From Diphasiastrum complanatum (lineage: Eukaryota > Streptophyta > Lycopodiopsida > Lycopodiales > Lycopodiaceae): a stretch of 64,000 bases of DNA. A program made the translations under genes and the position numbers. The stretch is from positions 2,634,348-2,698,347 of the forward strand of contig CM055108.1 in NCBI GenBank assembly GCA_029204225.1, read 5' to 3'. Position 1 is the stretch's first letter. The number at the start of each line of letters is the position of its first letter. The notes beneath the pieces are model-generated. The model was not told the origin of the DNA and searched no databases. It saw only the letters and a list, made by a program, of their open reading frames with translations. This document shows positions 12,632-22,640 of the stretch, in pieces.

Positions 12632-14057
12632 ATGCCCAAGGATTTTCAGCTGCTGATGAGAATGAGGGAGAGGTTTTGTAAATTGCACATATCTCAGCCT
12701 GCTGCTCCTAGACCAACTCCTCTAGATAGGACTGATCTTCCTACGAAGCGTCCTAGGAAGCAGACAGCCCCCAAGAGAGCTCCCGAGAAAGTAAAGAGGG
12801 TAGACACCACAGATTTTGTGAGGCCTATCCCGGACTCAATTGTAGATAACGTTGCTATTGATAATGCTGTAAATATAGCTACATCTGTTTTGGGTATCCC
12901 TTCAATTCCTGTACTACACATCCACCTCCTCCTCCTCCAAATTTTTATACATATATAGATTCAGATGATTATCTTAAATTTGATAAAGACATATCTGATG
13001 CTATAGATACAATTGGTACTCCTTTTTGTTTTAGACTAGATGAACTTGATTTTAGTATTAATTTTAGAGTTCTAGATTGCTTGGATCTCAAAGACAAACA
13101 GGCTTCTATTAGTGATCCTTTGATAGAGTCCAGGCTTACACTCTTGCAATATGACATTGGAAGAGATTCATCCAATGAGTTATTGGTGTTGAGTGACTTT
13201 CTGCTTCAGGCCTTCAAGGAGAATAATGACACGTTGTCACAGTGTCTGACAAATGGATTTACACCAGCAACAAAGTATCTGCTCATCTCTTATCATACCA
13301 AGTAAGATATACTAAATGCTTCTTGTTGTTTTATGCATTAACATTGGCATTGTCAATGGAAATAGTTTTCAGATTTGCAGCTAAAGAAATTTCAATCTTA
13401 TTTTGCAGTGACCATTGGAGTTTAAACCTGATCTCTATTAAGAGATTTGTAGATAATATATTAAAGGTTTTTGTGTCAAGATGAATTTGGCGAGAAATAC
13501 GCATAAGGATGTAGATATATACGTTCCATATTTAGGTAAATATATTTCCACAGATATTTCTTATTTCGTGGACTGGCAGATCGTCAGTTTGGAGGTAAAC
13601 TCTGTCTTTCTCAATAACATTTTGAAATCAGTATTCTAATGTAATTGTTTCATTCTAATTCATTCTGTTTCATAATTGATTTCTTGTGTGCTAAATTTTT
13701 TTGCAGTCACCTCAGCAAAATGATTCATTCAGCTATGGGTGGTACACATTATACAATGCAAAGTTATTTTTTGAGTGGTTCAACCTTCAGCAAGAAGTTG
13801 ATATTTCTAAGGTAATAAATGCTGTTTATTCTTATTTTGGAATCATGATTAGTTTTATATTTTGTTGATGTTTTTAGCCATTACTACTACATGAATATTC
13901 TATTTTGCAGTTTACACTTCCCGAGTACACATCAAGCCAGGTGTACAGATTTAGACAAGAAATTATCCTGAGTATACTAGCTAGGGCAAGGCTTCAACCT
14001 CCCGTTATTGATGATGGTACATTGAGATATCAAATGCTGCTCCATTTTATGAATTGA
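12632..14057 (+). pseudogene. Ulp1-like C48 cysteine peptidase, four exons, catalytic Cys lost
   Basis: Exons are 12632-13301, 13409-13594, 13707-13811 and 13911-14057. Introns start GTAAGA, GTAAAC and GTAATA and all end TTTTGCAG or TTTTTTGCAG. Exon 1 gives a basic, Pro/Lys-rich N-terminus and an acidic middle. The C-terminal part matches the Ulp1/SENP (C48) peptidase core: DHWSLNLIS carries the catalytic His, then DWQIVSLE and SPQQNDSFSYGWYTLYN, which aligns with the family's W...PQQ.N..DCG block. The expected Cys codon is TAT (Tyr), one transition from TGT. Two single-base frame changes are needed, near 12912 in a Pro-rich stretch and near 13465. Such domains often travel in plant DNA transposons, and the module ends at the shared terminal motif at 16020. 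SUMO-type deconjugation would be the ancestral activity; this copy should be inactive. Confidence 0.8.
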
Positions 14058-14217
14058 GAAGCACAAAATACATGTACTGATGTCCAACTTGGGCTTTCAT
14101 TTATTGATTGAAAGAGTGTATACACAGATTTTTACTAAAGTTTATTTGAAACTATTGTTCTCCCACAATGGTGATTGTTCTAGGTAGATCTTTGCAGCAC
14201 GTTATCAGCTCCTGTCT

Positions 14218-14375
14218 TTTTCGCATTTGTGACATGACAAATATTAGTGAATGTGCAATTGTAAATGATGACATTTTCTATTATTTTGTTCTATTTTTCG
14301 CATCTGTGACATGACAAATATTAGTGAATGTGCAATTGTAAATGATGACATTTTCTATTATTTTGTTCTATTTTG
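14218..14375. repeat. 77-bp tandem duplication
   Basis: The stretch TCGCATTTGTGACATGACAA through TTTTGTTCTATTTT at 14221 is repeated almost exactly from 14298, with one T/C difference in the first ten bases. It lies between the convergent genes of module 1. Confidence 0.85.
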
Positions 14376-14674
14376 AAATGGCAATAAACATAAAGTAAAA
14401 ACGAGTCTTCAGTTGATGATAAATCTGAAATATGTTGGTAGATTGGTTTGTAATAGCGTGAGCTCTGTTCTGATAAAATCAAGCTTCCAATGCTCTTCCA
14501 CCTCAACCATAGTCAAATATTCCTCATTGTAGATAATGCTTATCTCCATTCGGTTTGTGTGACTATTTAGTTCAAAGTCTTGATCTAGTGGTAGCCATGT
14601 ACCTTCAATTTTCTTCTATCTCTAGTAGCTAAATGTGAGACTGAGCATTTTCTTTTCGATATGATAACGAAAGA

Positions 14675-15729
14675 TCATTGAGGACGTTTTAATCCTGCAT
14701 TATTTGTTTTACTATCCCAGCCTTGATCCATGAGATCTGACAAAGTTTCATCTGATAAATCTTTGCAAACAAATAAAGTTGGTGTCCTACGAACACTAGA
14801 ACTCGAGAAGAAATCAACAAATATATGTAATGAGATAAACCAACTTAGGTGAACAATTTTTGAGCCTGTGCTTATCTTCATAGCATTTCTAATATCAATG
14901 AGTAGCTTGCATCTCAAGGATTCAGAAACAATGCTGTCAGGAGTAGGCCACTCATCACTTTGAAAACTAGGCAATGGAATTGCTTCGAGCTTGTCAAAAC
15001 CTCCATCTGTTTGTGGCGTATATAAAGATTCATAAAAATAGATACCACAATCTGCAAGTTCCTTTGGACTTCTTCCTCTGTATTGCAGCTTTCCAACATC
15101 GGAGTGAATCACGTCTAATATTCCTGCAAGTGATTATGCGGGCTCCCATTCACTTATGTATGATGGATATAAATCTGAAAGAAAATAACAATGTTGATGC
15201 ATTTAAATCATAACCTGAAGAGCATCAATAAAGGAAATCATCTATGATTCTTGTAGAGTGCATATGTTTTGATGTACTTACAATTACATTTTTGATGATC
15301 ATGAGGATTGATATCATGTATTTTGATTTCTGAATGCATATATACATGTTGTACTAAGACTTCTGATATCGATTGACCTCTCGGGGTAGTCTTAAACTCC
15401 AAAGTTTTTGCTTTCCAATAAGATTTGTCAGTCATTTTTGCTCTTTTCTTTTGTCAAAAATTGCCCTTTGATGATGGATGCAGCAATACCCAAGAGTTCT
15501 TCGTATATTTTGTTGGCTTCCAGTTATCAGCTTCATCTTTCTCATTGCAAAGAATCACAGAATCGATTGTAGATCTGGGTCTCTTTGCCATTGCTATTTT
15601 CAAAGCTTGGGCGCCAAAAATCTCTCTAATGTGATACTTAATTTCAGTTTTTCGTATCACATTTAATCTAATGTGAATGCCAACATAGTCACAGTTCCTA
15701 CATATACCATATTTTATGTAACTGTACAT
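14675..15729 (-). pseudogene. Decayed spliced gene of unknown family, convergent with the C48 gene
   Basis: Minus-strand coding-like blocks lie at 15729-15454, 15435-15282 and 15123-14675. The second block leaves at a good donor (AATT|GTAAGT, exon end 15282) and the third is entered after ACTTGCAG (exon start 15123). The codon split by that intron now reads TGA, and the first two blocks are in different frames, so the gene looks dead. The blocks contain WKAKTLEFKTTPRGQSISE and a later LADCGIYFYESLYTPQTDGG. I do not recognise the family. Its position, tail-to-tail with the C48 gene and just inside the terminal motif at 16020, suggests it was the second gene of a two-gene element. Confidence 0.4.
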
Positions 15730-16019
15730 ACTGTATTTCTAAAACTATAACTAGTATAGTTAGAAAATTTCATTATACTAACCAGCATAGTCAAGTAAAT
15801 TTAATTTGAGGTATTGACGTCAGGTAGATTAGCACATGTCGGGCAGGAAGAAGAAACCAATGGGATACGTCCATGCTGCTCGGACACAAATCTCAAAGTT
15901 TTCTATATTGCATTTTTATTTTTTAGTCAATTTGAACTACGTTATGTAGATTTCAAATCTGTTCATTTTGATTGGGCCTGGTGACAGTCGAAACTAAAGA
16001 AAAAAAATAAAAGTATCTA

Positions 16020-16054
16020 TACAAAGGGTCTTTTTGATATTGAGAACTCTAATG
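16020..16054 (+). repeat. Shared terminal motif, right end of module 1
   Basis: The bases ACAAAGGGTCTTTTTGATA then TTGAGAACTCTAATG match the motif at 29911-29945 and both ends of the 372-bp element at 28184-28555. The 80 bp to the left, around GTAGATTTCAAAT and GATTGG, also resemble the right half of that small element. It may be a solo end or a degraded MITE copy. No inverted partner was found nearby. Confidence 0.6.
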
Positions 16055-16420
16055 CTAGGAAACTACGAAAATTGTGAGAATGAAGGTGAAAATGGTGAAA
16101 CTAAGTGTATAGCAGCTGGCTATGAGAGCAGATGAGGGCTGGTGAGAAGTTTGATCACAATCTAATAACTTTGAAAAAGTTCTCTGGGAATTCTGATGGA
16201 CATTTGGTAGTAGGTCCATCAGTTAAAGTGATTTTTACCCCTATTTTGTTGTTTCTTCTCGAGATTGTTGTCTCTGATTTGTAAGAATGAAGGCTAATTA
16301 ATGTAATCTGATGATCTGCTGCAGTTGTCTACCGTTGATGGGAGTGTCAAATGGCGTTCCATCTATCAAGTTTCATGGCTCCATGGTTGAGGATCTCCTT
16401 GATTCAGAACGGGCCTTCGC

Positions 16421-17100
16421 TCACTTGATCGCTTTAGTTTTATACATGAGGACCAGATCTCCTGATCGAAGATCCTTCTTGTGCAATCGAAAAAGAGCAG
16501 CATGTAACTTGTGCTCCCAATCAGATCTGCTAGCTTCAACGATTTTCATGATCATGCTACACAGAATCTTATTGAATGATTTTGCTTGCCCATTACCACA
16601 AGGATAATAAGGCGTGTTGAACCTATGGATCATGCAGAATTCCTCCAATAGGACCTTGATGGTGTCATTGATGAAATGGCTTCCACGATCGTTGACTATC
16701 TCCATCGGGCATCTGAAGCGCACAATGATATTTTCATATAGAAACTTGGCAGTTGTCTGAGCATCAATTGTTCGCATTGCCTTGGCTTTGCCCCACTTAT
16801 TGAGGTAATCCGTTGCCACGATAATATATCGTGCTTGTGAATTCTTGCAGCAGGATGGATAGGACCAATATAGTCCAATTCCCACCTTTTGAATGACGGT
16901 TGAGCTAGAAGTGGGTGTAAAAGATCATAGTTCAATCGTGTTGATCTCCTAGCTCTCTGGCACACATTGCACTTCTTCAAGTATTCATCTGTATCTTTAT
17001 GAATCGTTGGCCACCAGCACTAGATTGCAAGATCTTGCGAACTGTAGTGTTGGATGCCAAATGACCACCATCCATGCCTTCATGTGAAATTAAAATAGTT
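16421..17100 (-). pseudogene. Gypsy integrase, broken, with DDE glutamate replaced
   Basis: The zinc-binding part ends the 17534-16977 frame (HEGMDGGHLASNTTVRKIL) and continues in another frame as KKCNVCQRA, together giving the HHCC elements. The core shows IVATDYLNKW (first Asp) and IVNDRGSHF (second Asp). In the third motif, NGQAKSFNKIL, Lys stands where the family has the catalytic Glu. The frame then jumps to the C-terminal LRSGDLVLMYK. At least one frame change lies near 16860-16980. Integration activity is not possible for this copy. Confidence 0.8.
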
Positions 17101-17790
17101 TGGGTGGTCTCGTGTGGAAGAATACACCTTTGAAGAATATTATCTACTCCTCTTCGATACGATTGGTCGGCAATCAGCTGATAAGGTCTAGCTTTTAGAA
17201 TCAATTTTTGATGTTCTACCTTGGATATGGATTTATCTGGTTGGCCTCGCATAAGATACTCAACAATGTCAGCGGCCCATTCAAGTACAGTGTCAATGTA
17301 AAACAATGTAGTGTCTAGTAGCTCATCATGGGGTAGGGTTGCGGTTTCCTTCAACTTGATTTGCAACACATGATCTGTCATATAGTGTTGCTTCCCCTTG
17401 CGAACCACTATCCAAAAATCAAACTCCAACAACAGCAGTAACCAATGAGTGATTCTCCAAGTGTTGCAAATTTTATTAACAAAATAAAGCAAGGGCTGAT
17501 GGTCCATATAAAAAACAAAATGTGTGGCCATCAAGTAATGTCAAAATTTCTCAATCACATAAATTATAGCTAGTGCCTCCCGCTCTGTGGTTGAATAGTT
17601 TATTTTTGAATCACTAAGCTGTCAGCTAGCAAATCGGATTGGAAAGTCCTTTTTGTGTTCACCTAGTTGGGTTAAGACTACTCCTACTGCATACTTTGAT
17701 GCATCCATATGCACATGAAACTCTATGGACCAATTGGGTGGGCATAATATTGGCACTGAGACCAATGCATCTTTAAGTTTCTAGAAAGAC
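17000..17790 (-). pseudogene. Gypsy RNase H, broken
   Basis: On minus from about 17740 the reading shows VHMDASKYAVGVVLTQ, then NYSTTEREALAIIYVIEKF, interrupted by stops. It continues as the open frame from 17534, with FYMDHQPLLYFVNK, the conserved end of the RNase H domain. The rest of that frame is the linker into integrase. The domain order and the matching plus-strand copy at 62.9 kb support the call. Confidence 0.8.
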
Positions 17791-17809
17791 TGTAGGGCTT
17801 CCTCTGTTT

Positions 17810-18550
17810 AATGTGGTACCATTGTGAGCTTTAGATTGGTCGTGCTAACTCCGCAAAGTCTAGAATGAAAATACGGTAGTAGTTAGCATGGCCCATAAAA
17901 ACATAGACTCTGTGGGTCGTTTCTGGTGGTGGAACAACGATCCTTATATTCAATAGATCTATGGTGATCCCTTGTCTAGAGATTATATGGCCAAGAATGA
18001 GGCCATGTGTCACCCAAAATTGACACTTCTCCAGGTTCAAAGATGTTTGATATTTGTAGTATTTCTTTAACACCTTTACAAATTAGGCTTCCGCTACTAC
18101 TACTCTATCCATAATACTTTCCGTAAATGGTAAGGGAAAATGATCCTTCTTGGTGACTATATTTAACGCTTTCATGTTCACACATATTTGCATTTTGTCG
18201 TTCTTGTTGGGTACTATGACTATCGACGATACCCATTCAGTGTGCTTGATTCCATAAATGAAATTGACATCAAGCAATTTTTGCAAATCTTATTTGATTA
18301 ATTCTGCATAGTTAGGATTGCAGCGATAGTAACAGCTCACCTTGGGGACCACTCTATCCACCAAGGGTATGGTATGCTGAATTATGGTTGGTGGTATACC
18401 CTTCAGATCGTTGTAATTCCAAGTGAAACAATCTTTGTACTCCACCAATAATGCATGTAGTCTATTGAATTGAGTGGATGTCAACTGTTCTCCCACATGT
18501 ACGAACTTCTCTTCTTCACCTGGCTGGCTAAATTCATAGGTTGTGTCCAC
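17810..18550 (-). pseudogene. Gypsy reverse transcriptase lacking its catalytic palm
   Basis: The frame from 18550 gives the pre-RT segment (FVHVGEQLTSTQFNRLHALL, then WNYNDLKGIPP). It continues at 18286 with WVSSIVIVPNKNDKMQICV and DHFPLPFTESIMDRV. It then jumps after a stop near 18083 straight to LNLEKCQFWVTHG, the end of the fingers/palm region. Relative to the copy at 62.2-62.8 kb about 100 residues are absent, including FLDGFS and the YxDD active-site motif. This internal deletion alone inactivates the element. Confidence 0.85.
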
Positions 18551-18889
18551 GCAGGTCTTTCAAAGACTTGTACTGCTAGTTCCTAATTTTGATCAGGTTC
18601 TCTTTATGCTTGCGACATCATGATTACTACATGTCTAAAGTATAGTTCTTGAAGATTTTTGGCATCTTGTGAACTGGCGTTCGGCGGGATTCCTCCTTCA
18701 GCATATTGATCTTAGCCCGACTTGTTATCGGTCATCTATGAGGATGATGATGCTTGGGTCTATTCGGACCGACTTCAAGGAGTCCAGCACTTTCTTTTTT
18801 CCTTTTATGTCCATGTAGTTGGGTTCATCCTTGTTATCTTTCTTAGGAATTGGTGTGATATTTGCTTCATGATTGTGAATATCAACATC

Positions 18890-19530
18890 CACCATAGCTA
18901 TGGTCCCCGACGAGAAAATGTATGGTGCTCAATTTGTACACAAAATCATACAGCAAATGAGTGTCCAGTTTTGAAACGAAATCTCAAATTGACACAGAGG
19001 TTTTGCCACCTATGCAACGCATCTTTGCACAAAACGACATAGTAGCAGTTCCTGAAAGGACACCACAAGAAAGATAAAACCCCCATATTCATGTGCTAGC
19101 AGTTACGCGAGCATAGAAGCGGAAGGGAGTGGCCCCATCACCACCTCCATCATTATCAGTGGCCGATGACCAACCCTCAACTGTAGGACCATATCCAAAT
19201 GTGAGGGAAGAAGAAAGAATCTATCATAAGGTCCGCCATTGGGTACCAAAAGCACAAGAAGAGAAAGCTGCACAAGCATGAGAAGATCTGGCAGAACCTC
19301 AACCTATGGAAGAACCAACACCACAAGCGGCCTCCCCAGTGAGAACAGATCAAAATGATCACTTACATCATCATGGACCACCGTTCCACATGGAAGTGCC
19401 AAAGGTTTCCCAGTCAGGAGTGCTCACCAATCTAGTTGCATGAACTTATTTCTAGATGAGTTATTGCAGATTGCACCTCAAGCCAAGAGTATCCTAGCTG
19501 AATGGGCCAAAACGGAACCGAAAGTACCAA
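18890..19530 (+). pseudogene. Gypsy gag zinc knuckle and gag-pro linker
   Basis: The plus-strand frame around 18925-19040 reads WCSICTQNHTANEC, a knuckle with C-x2-C-x3-H-x4-C spacing (one residue short of the usual CCHC), followed by a second Cys/His cluster. After stops, a further linker reads APQAKSILAEWAKTEPKVP near 19475-19530, matching the linker in the minus-strand protease piece. A 98-bp internal tandem duplication (CACCAATCTAG... at 19427 and 19525) is present. It joins the minus-strand pol head to head at about 18890. Confidence 0.7.
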
Positions 19531-20574
19531 TCTAGCTACGTGAACTTATCTCTAGATGAGTTACTACGGATGGGTGTGAATCTAACCAGCTGTCCAAGAT
19601 CATTTCTTGTTATGTTTCGGACAACATGGTAGAATGGAGCTCTTGGAATCAACAGAGCGGTTGATCTCTGATAGGTGCGTATCTCAGAGAGCCACCTGCT
19701 GCGATTGCGCGTTATAGGTATATCAGGAGGTGTAATGGCAACCACAAGAGCTGAGGATGAGCTAGGAGAGAAGAAGCCCCTCCTTGTTTGCTTTCTCCTA
19801 TCCATGGATGTGTACTATGGGATAGCGGACTTATGCGTGATGACTAGAATGAGCAGGGAAGGATGATAAAGAAGTCGCTAAGGACCGATATGTACGGACA
19901 GAATGTACGGTATATCGGACCTATGCGAGGAGAATATAAGAGAGAGAGATTAGTTTAGATGAAAGACGCACAAGTGCAATACAGGGAGACACGTAGGTAG
20001 ACGTATCGGACCTGTGCGCATGGAAGGCGGTAGTGTAAATATCGATTGTGAAGGTCGCGCACAAGTGCGATATGCTGAGTGAAAAAAATTCATCGAAGTT
20101 TGTGATTTTATATCGCGGTTTGCATGTGTGAAACAACGTCCTGTCACACGTGTGAAATTTGTATGGTCAAATGCAAGAGCGACACGTGTCGTCTTGTCAC
20201 TTCACACATGTGGGATATGTACGGGCAAATGTGAGAGCGACACGTGTTGTCGAATAAGCAAATGAACACGAGACACGTGTACAGGTGTCATTTCACACGA
20301 TTCCAGGTGTCACCTCACATGTGCTAGTGCTTGTACTCCAATTGAAAGTAGACACGTGTCCTTTGACCGTTGACCACGCACATGTGAAAATTTAGTATAA
20401 ATGGCACAAAACCCCATTAATTTTTTTACCTTTTTCGTTCTTGAAATTGACGGCATATCGATCTTACGGCGCGCATTGCTGTCCGTTTGTATGCAACTAT
20501 ACCTACTTGCGCACAAGTGCGATATTTGTTATCTACCTGTTGTACATATCTCTCTTGTGCACGATCTTGATAGT
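19311..20574. repeat. 1264-bp direct repeat, copy A (promoter segment without its gene)
   Basis: This segment matches 23431-24694 at a constant offset of 4120 bp with only about a dozen substitutions and no indel seen, roughly 99% identity. It begins AGAACCA(A/G)CACCACAAGC and ends ACGATCTTGATAGT. The first 220 bp are gypsy gag-pro linker. The rest is the upstream array of the gene at 24747, including the TATA box at 20396 and three of the four CGCACAAGTGCGATA boxes. After 20574 it runs into reverse-strand copia, so copy A drives no obvious gene. There are no TG...CA ends and no flanking target duplication, so it is not an LTR pair. Confidence 0.9.
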
Positions 20575-20597
20575 ACAGTTTGACCTTACTTGAGTCT

Positions 20598-21516
20598 TCA
20601 ATAACCTGCAAAAACAAATTCATAACATCTTTCCCAATTGACTCTCCTTTGATGCTCGTCTGAACTTGCTCCACTATAAATCCACCAAGGATGTAGATCT
20701 CCATCATTGGCAAGAATACATGAAGACATCACAAAAGCATCATCATTTGCATTTTGTACATCCAATCCATCCTCATCAAGAGTAATATTACCTTGCCTAT
20801 CTCCTTGATCTCTCTTCTTTTTGCAACACTCACTTGCAAAGTGTCCTTTGATGCCACAATAAAAGCACTTGAGCTTTGATCTATCCTTCTTTTTGCCAAT
20901 TGAAAAAGCATCCACTTTATCTTGCCCTTTAGAAAACCTACTTTTGCTTTTGCCCTGAACATAGCCTCCTCTTGAAGTGTCGATGTAGATCCACCTCTTG
21001 CTTGAATTCTATATTCTTCATTGATCAAGATCTCTTGAAGATCCATCAAACTTGGCAAAGTCTTTTGAATAGCAAGACTTTGAACAATGTTAACATGAGC
21101 ATCCAACAATCCATTAAGAATAACTTGAACAAGCTCTCCTTCCTTAATGCTCTCATCAATGCGCCAACTCATCATTCAATGCTTTCATGCCTTCTTAGAG
21201 TCAGCACTCTAGAAGTAGACTTGGATTCATAAAGCTTCTTCAAAACATCCCAAGCCTCACTTGATGAAGTACACTTACCAACTTCCTTAAGAAGCTCATT
21301 GGTAACATTCATCTTGATAATGTGTAGAGCCCTTTTGGCCCTCTTATCATACCTCATTTGATCTTGTTGTGTTGTTGGTCTATCCTCCAAACCTACAACA
21401 ATATCCAAAACATCATTCATCTCAAGAAGTGATTCCATCCTCACCTTCCACAATGAATAGTTACTTGAGGTAAGCCTATCACTAGCTTCCAACATGACTC
21501 CACTTGATGTTGCCAT
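20598..21516 (-). pseudogene. Ty1/copia gag and start of protease (copia-4)
   Basis: On minus from 21516 an ATG opens a typical copia gag: LTSSNYSLWKVRMESLLE, later GKCTSSSEAWDVLKKLYE, then after a frame change LVQVILNGLLDAHVNIVQ. The zinc knuckle CFYCGIKGHFASEC (C-x2-C-x4-H-x4-C) lies near 20850. The protease active site follows as WWIYSGAS, where the catalytic Asp of the usual DSGAS is Tyr. The frame ends at the copy A junction. Two frame changes are required. It is truncated right after the protease start. Confidence 0.88.
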
Positions 21517-22052
21517 GTAGCAATGACCTGATCTTCTTTTTCAACATGTTTCATTACACAAAGCACTCCTTTGAACAACAACAAATGTTTTCAAAATAAA
21601 TCACAAAGATTTGAAACTATCTCAAAAATTCTCTTCGTCCTTTTATAACAGGTCCAAACCCTATTTGTCCAATTGGCTTTCCCTCCAAAATGTAAACCCT
21701 ACTATTTTTGGATTTAGATTCAATGTACCCAACATTTAAGTTTGAATCTACTCAAGCTCGACTTCTAACTTTCCCACACTTTCAGAAAGTGTTTATTCAA
21801 ATGAAATTTAGACTAATGAACTTTAAAAAGTCAAATTATAATTCTAATATAAAGTTGGCCTCAATTTGCCAAATATAAAAATGTAGCAAATATGACTAAA
21901 CTAGTTGAATCTTTCACAATCAAGATCTATTAGAGTTTGCATCTCATTCATAGAGTAGATGTTGATTTGTCTACATTGGCAAAGTTGTGATTTGTTGCCT
22001 TTCTAACCAAAGATCAATGGACACATTTTGGATCTTAATGATCTGAAATTAT
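21517..22052. other. Copia 5' flank, non-coding
   Basis: This is the upstream side of the minus-strand gag and presumably holds remnants of its leader and LTR. No clear primer-binding site or LTR end was found. A 60-bp word (CCTTTTATAACAGGTC, then GGCTTTCCCTCCAAAATG) at 21635-21693 recurs at 23358-23415, just before copy B. Confidence 0.4.
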
Positions 22053-22640
22053 TCATAGTAAGTGCACTTCTTCAAGTGAACCATGGAATGTGTTGAGTAA
22101 GGTGTATGAAAGTAAGTCCACATCTAGGGTTCTAACCCTATGGAGACAAATTTTCCAAAGTAGCCAGAAGGAAGGGGAAAGAGCTCACACATGTATCTTG
22201 AGTCAAAGTCTTGAATGATGACCTTGCTTGCATGGATGACAACACTAGGGATGTAGAACTTGATCAAGTTATGCTTAATGGTTTGGGGCTAAAAGCATGG
22301 TTTGGTGGTATGACATGGACTGTCAAGGACACTACCTTTTTTGGTTAGAAATGCATTTATGTTTTTTATTGGAAGAGAGAGAGTAGGCCCACCACTTACC
22401 CCCCAATACTCCAAGAGGGTAGGCCCATCATTACTAAGCCCTTCATTGCATTAACTCGTGGGTAGCATCTATCAACCTCCCTCCCAAATCCCCAAAATGT
22501 GAAATGTCCTACCAAAAGATACAATAAAAAATTGGTTCTTTTTTTGTACCACCAAACCATGATTTTAGCCTTGGATGATCATGCTAACCTTTTACAAAGA
22601 TTTTCCATTCATCTCATGATCGCAACAACAAGTATATATT
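22053..22640 (+). pseudogene. Second copia gag fragment, inverted relative to the first
   Basis: The plus strand at 22057 reads KCTSSSEPWNVLSKVYESKS and TSRVLTLWRQ, the same gag block as minus-strand 21300-21190. It continues with frame damage to DQVMLNGL at about 22260-22285. After the 284-bp MITE the same frame resumes as DDHANLLQRFSIHLMIATTS. The two gag fragments therefore lie back to back, with about 540 bp between them. Confidence 0.8.
22287..22570. mobile_element. 284-bp MITE with TTGG target-site duplication
   Basis: Terminal inverted repeats of about 24 bp, GGCTAAAANCATGGTTTGG continuing TGGTA, differ at one position. The element is flanked on both sides by TTGG (22283-22286 and 22571-22574). 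Removing element plus one TTGG joins the copia gag reading ...VMLNGL to DDHAN... in frame, which proves the insertion point. No coding capacity was seen. The 4-bp duplication does not identify a superfamily with confidence. Confidence 0.9.

Larger units (their letters stand above)
16330..18890 (-). mobile_element. Ty3/gypsy pol fragment, reverse orientation
   Basis: On minus, the order from 18890 down to 16330 is protease-RT linker, RT, RNase H, integrase zinc region and integrase core, the normal gypsy order. LTRs, gag and protease are missing. The left junction runs into module 1 sequence. At the right, near 18890, it meets plus-strand gypsy gag head to head. Stops, frame changes and an internal RT deletion make it non-functional. 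Its domains are listed separately. Confidence 0.85.

Noticed and set aside
19536-19805. 89-codon minus-strand frame kept in both copies A and B
   Set aside because: It is conserved only because the two DNA copies are 99% identical; no motif, and it lies antisense to the regulatory segment.
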